Below, piece after piece: positions 5,240 through 5,594 of a stretch of DNA of 5,594 nt. This stretch comes from Myxococcales bacterium. Its GTDB lineage: Bacteria > Myxococcota_A > Polyangia > Nannocystales > Nannocystaceae. The position numbers and the translations under genes are program-made. The DNA is taken from the NCBI GenBank assembly GCA_020431135.1, contig JAGQIT010000275.1:1-5594 (forward strand). The letters are read 5' to 3'. Under the pieces are notes generated by a model, which was not told the origin of the DNA, did no database searches, and was given only the letters and a program-made list of their open reading frames with translations. Each line of letters opens with the position of its first letter. The stretch's first letter is position 1.

Positions 5240-5594
5240 TCAGAAGCCGCGGGCGGCGCGGATCCGGGCGAGCAGGTCGGCGGTGGCCCCGTCGACGAGC
5301 GACCAGACGTGGCCGAAGCCCTGGGGGCCGCCGTAATACGGGTCGGGCACCGCGCCGGGGCCGGACGTCGTGTGGTCGAGCAGCCCGCTGACCCGGGCCT
5401 CGTCGGCCGGGCTCGCCGCCTGGCGCAGCACGTCGCGCCGGTTCTGGCCGTCCATCACCACGATGTGCTCGAAGCGGCGGAAGTCGGCCTTGGTGAACTG
5501 CCGGGCCCGCTGGCCGCTGATGTCGACGCCGTGGCGCTGCGCCTCCTCGACGCTGCGCGGGTCGGGGGCCTCGCCGGCGTGCCAGTGGCCGGTG
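5240..5594 (-). CDS. Low-molecular-weight protein tyrosine phosphatase, C-terminal part (start outside window)
   Basis: The frame runs open from the right edge to the TGA at 5240 and shows 117 residues of a family usually near 150-160. It begins TGHWHAGEAPDPRSVEEAQR, followed by GVDISGQRARQFTKADFRRFEHIVVMD, the stretch that normally follows the catalytic P-loop. VPDPYYGG (about 82-89 of the visible part) carries the conserved general-acid Asp, and GFGHVWSLVDGATADLLARI is the usual closing helix. The catalytic CxxxxxR loop lies N-terminal to the visible part, so catalytic competence cannot be checked here. A GTG at 5461 is internal, not a start. The cytoplasmic enzyme would remove phosphate from phosphotyrosine or related phosphoproteins; in bacteria such enzymes often counter BY-kinases that control exopolysaccharide, but no such partner is visible. 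Confidence 0.93.
   Translation of the reverse strand, partial: TGHWHAGEAPDPRSVEEAQRHGVDISGQRARQFTKADFRRFEHIVVMDGQNRRDVLRQAASPADEARVSGLLDHTTSGPGAVPDPYYGGPQGFGHVWSLVDGATADLLARIRAARGF

Noticed and set aside
1..5594. Kinase and tyrosine phosphatase as a functional pair
   Set aside because: They lie at opposite ends of the window, on transcription units separated by four unrelated genes, and act on different residue types; nothing in the sequence links them.

Overview
The window is GC-rich and densely coding, with strong third-position G/C bias that also opens long spurious antisense frames. The likely source is a deltaproteobacterial-type predator, probably Myxococcota and perhaps the Nannocystis/Plesiocystis branch. 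This rests on a Ser/Thr kinase of a type expanded in that group, two lipoproteins with long Ser/Thr/Asp linkers, and a MopE-like Cys/Asp repeat protein. Taxonomy is inferred from style, not from a marker gene.

Layout from left to right. Positions 1-534 (minus) hold the N-terminal 178 residues of a Ser/Thr protein kinase, cut at the window edge just after HRDLK. It is transcribed away from a small rhodanese lipoprotein (594-1052, plus), with 59 bp between the two starts. A near-perfect 30-bp palindrome (1095-1124) separates the rhodanese from the convergent block on the minus strand. In transcription order that block is: a low-molecular-weight protein tyrosine phosphatase whose N-terminus lies beyond the right edge (5594-5240); a UMF1/Atg22-type major facilitator transporter (5151-3814); a lipoprotein with a Vps62/DUF946-like domain (3750-2623); and a lipoprotein with three MopE-type repeats, a calcium-loop segment and a probable beta-propeller (2509-1160).

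The minus-strand genes share a direction, but their gaps (88, 63 and 113 bp) and the promoter-like and hairpin elements in two of them suggest mostly separate transcription units. The two large lipoproteins share an architecture: lipobox, long low-complexity stalk, Asp-rich calcium-type motif, globular C-terminal domain. They are best read as surface- or envelope-displayed proteins of unknown function. No mobile element, CRISPR array, phage gene, RNA gene or recognisable defence or biosynthetic system is visible.

The points most worth a second look are: a GGCTAT/TGCTAT box before three genes, two of which lack a Shine-Dalgarno and may be leaderless or nearly so; the Vps62-like domain on a bacterial lipoprotein; the kinase's degenerate glycine loop; and the almost identical 51-bp repeats in the MopE-like gene.
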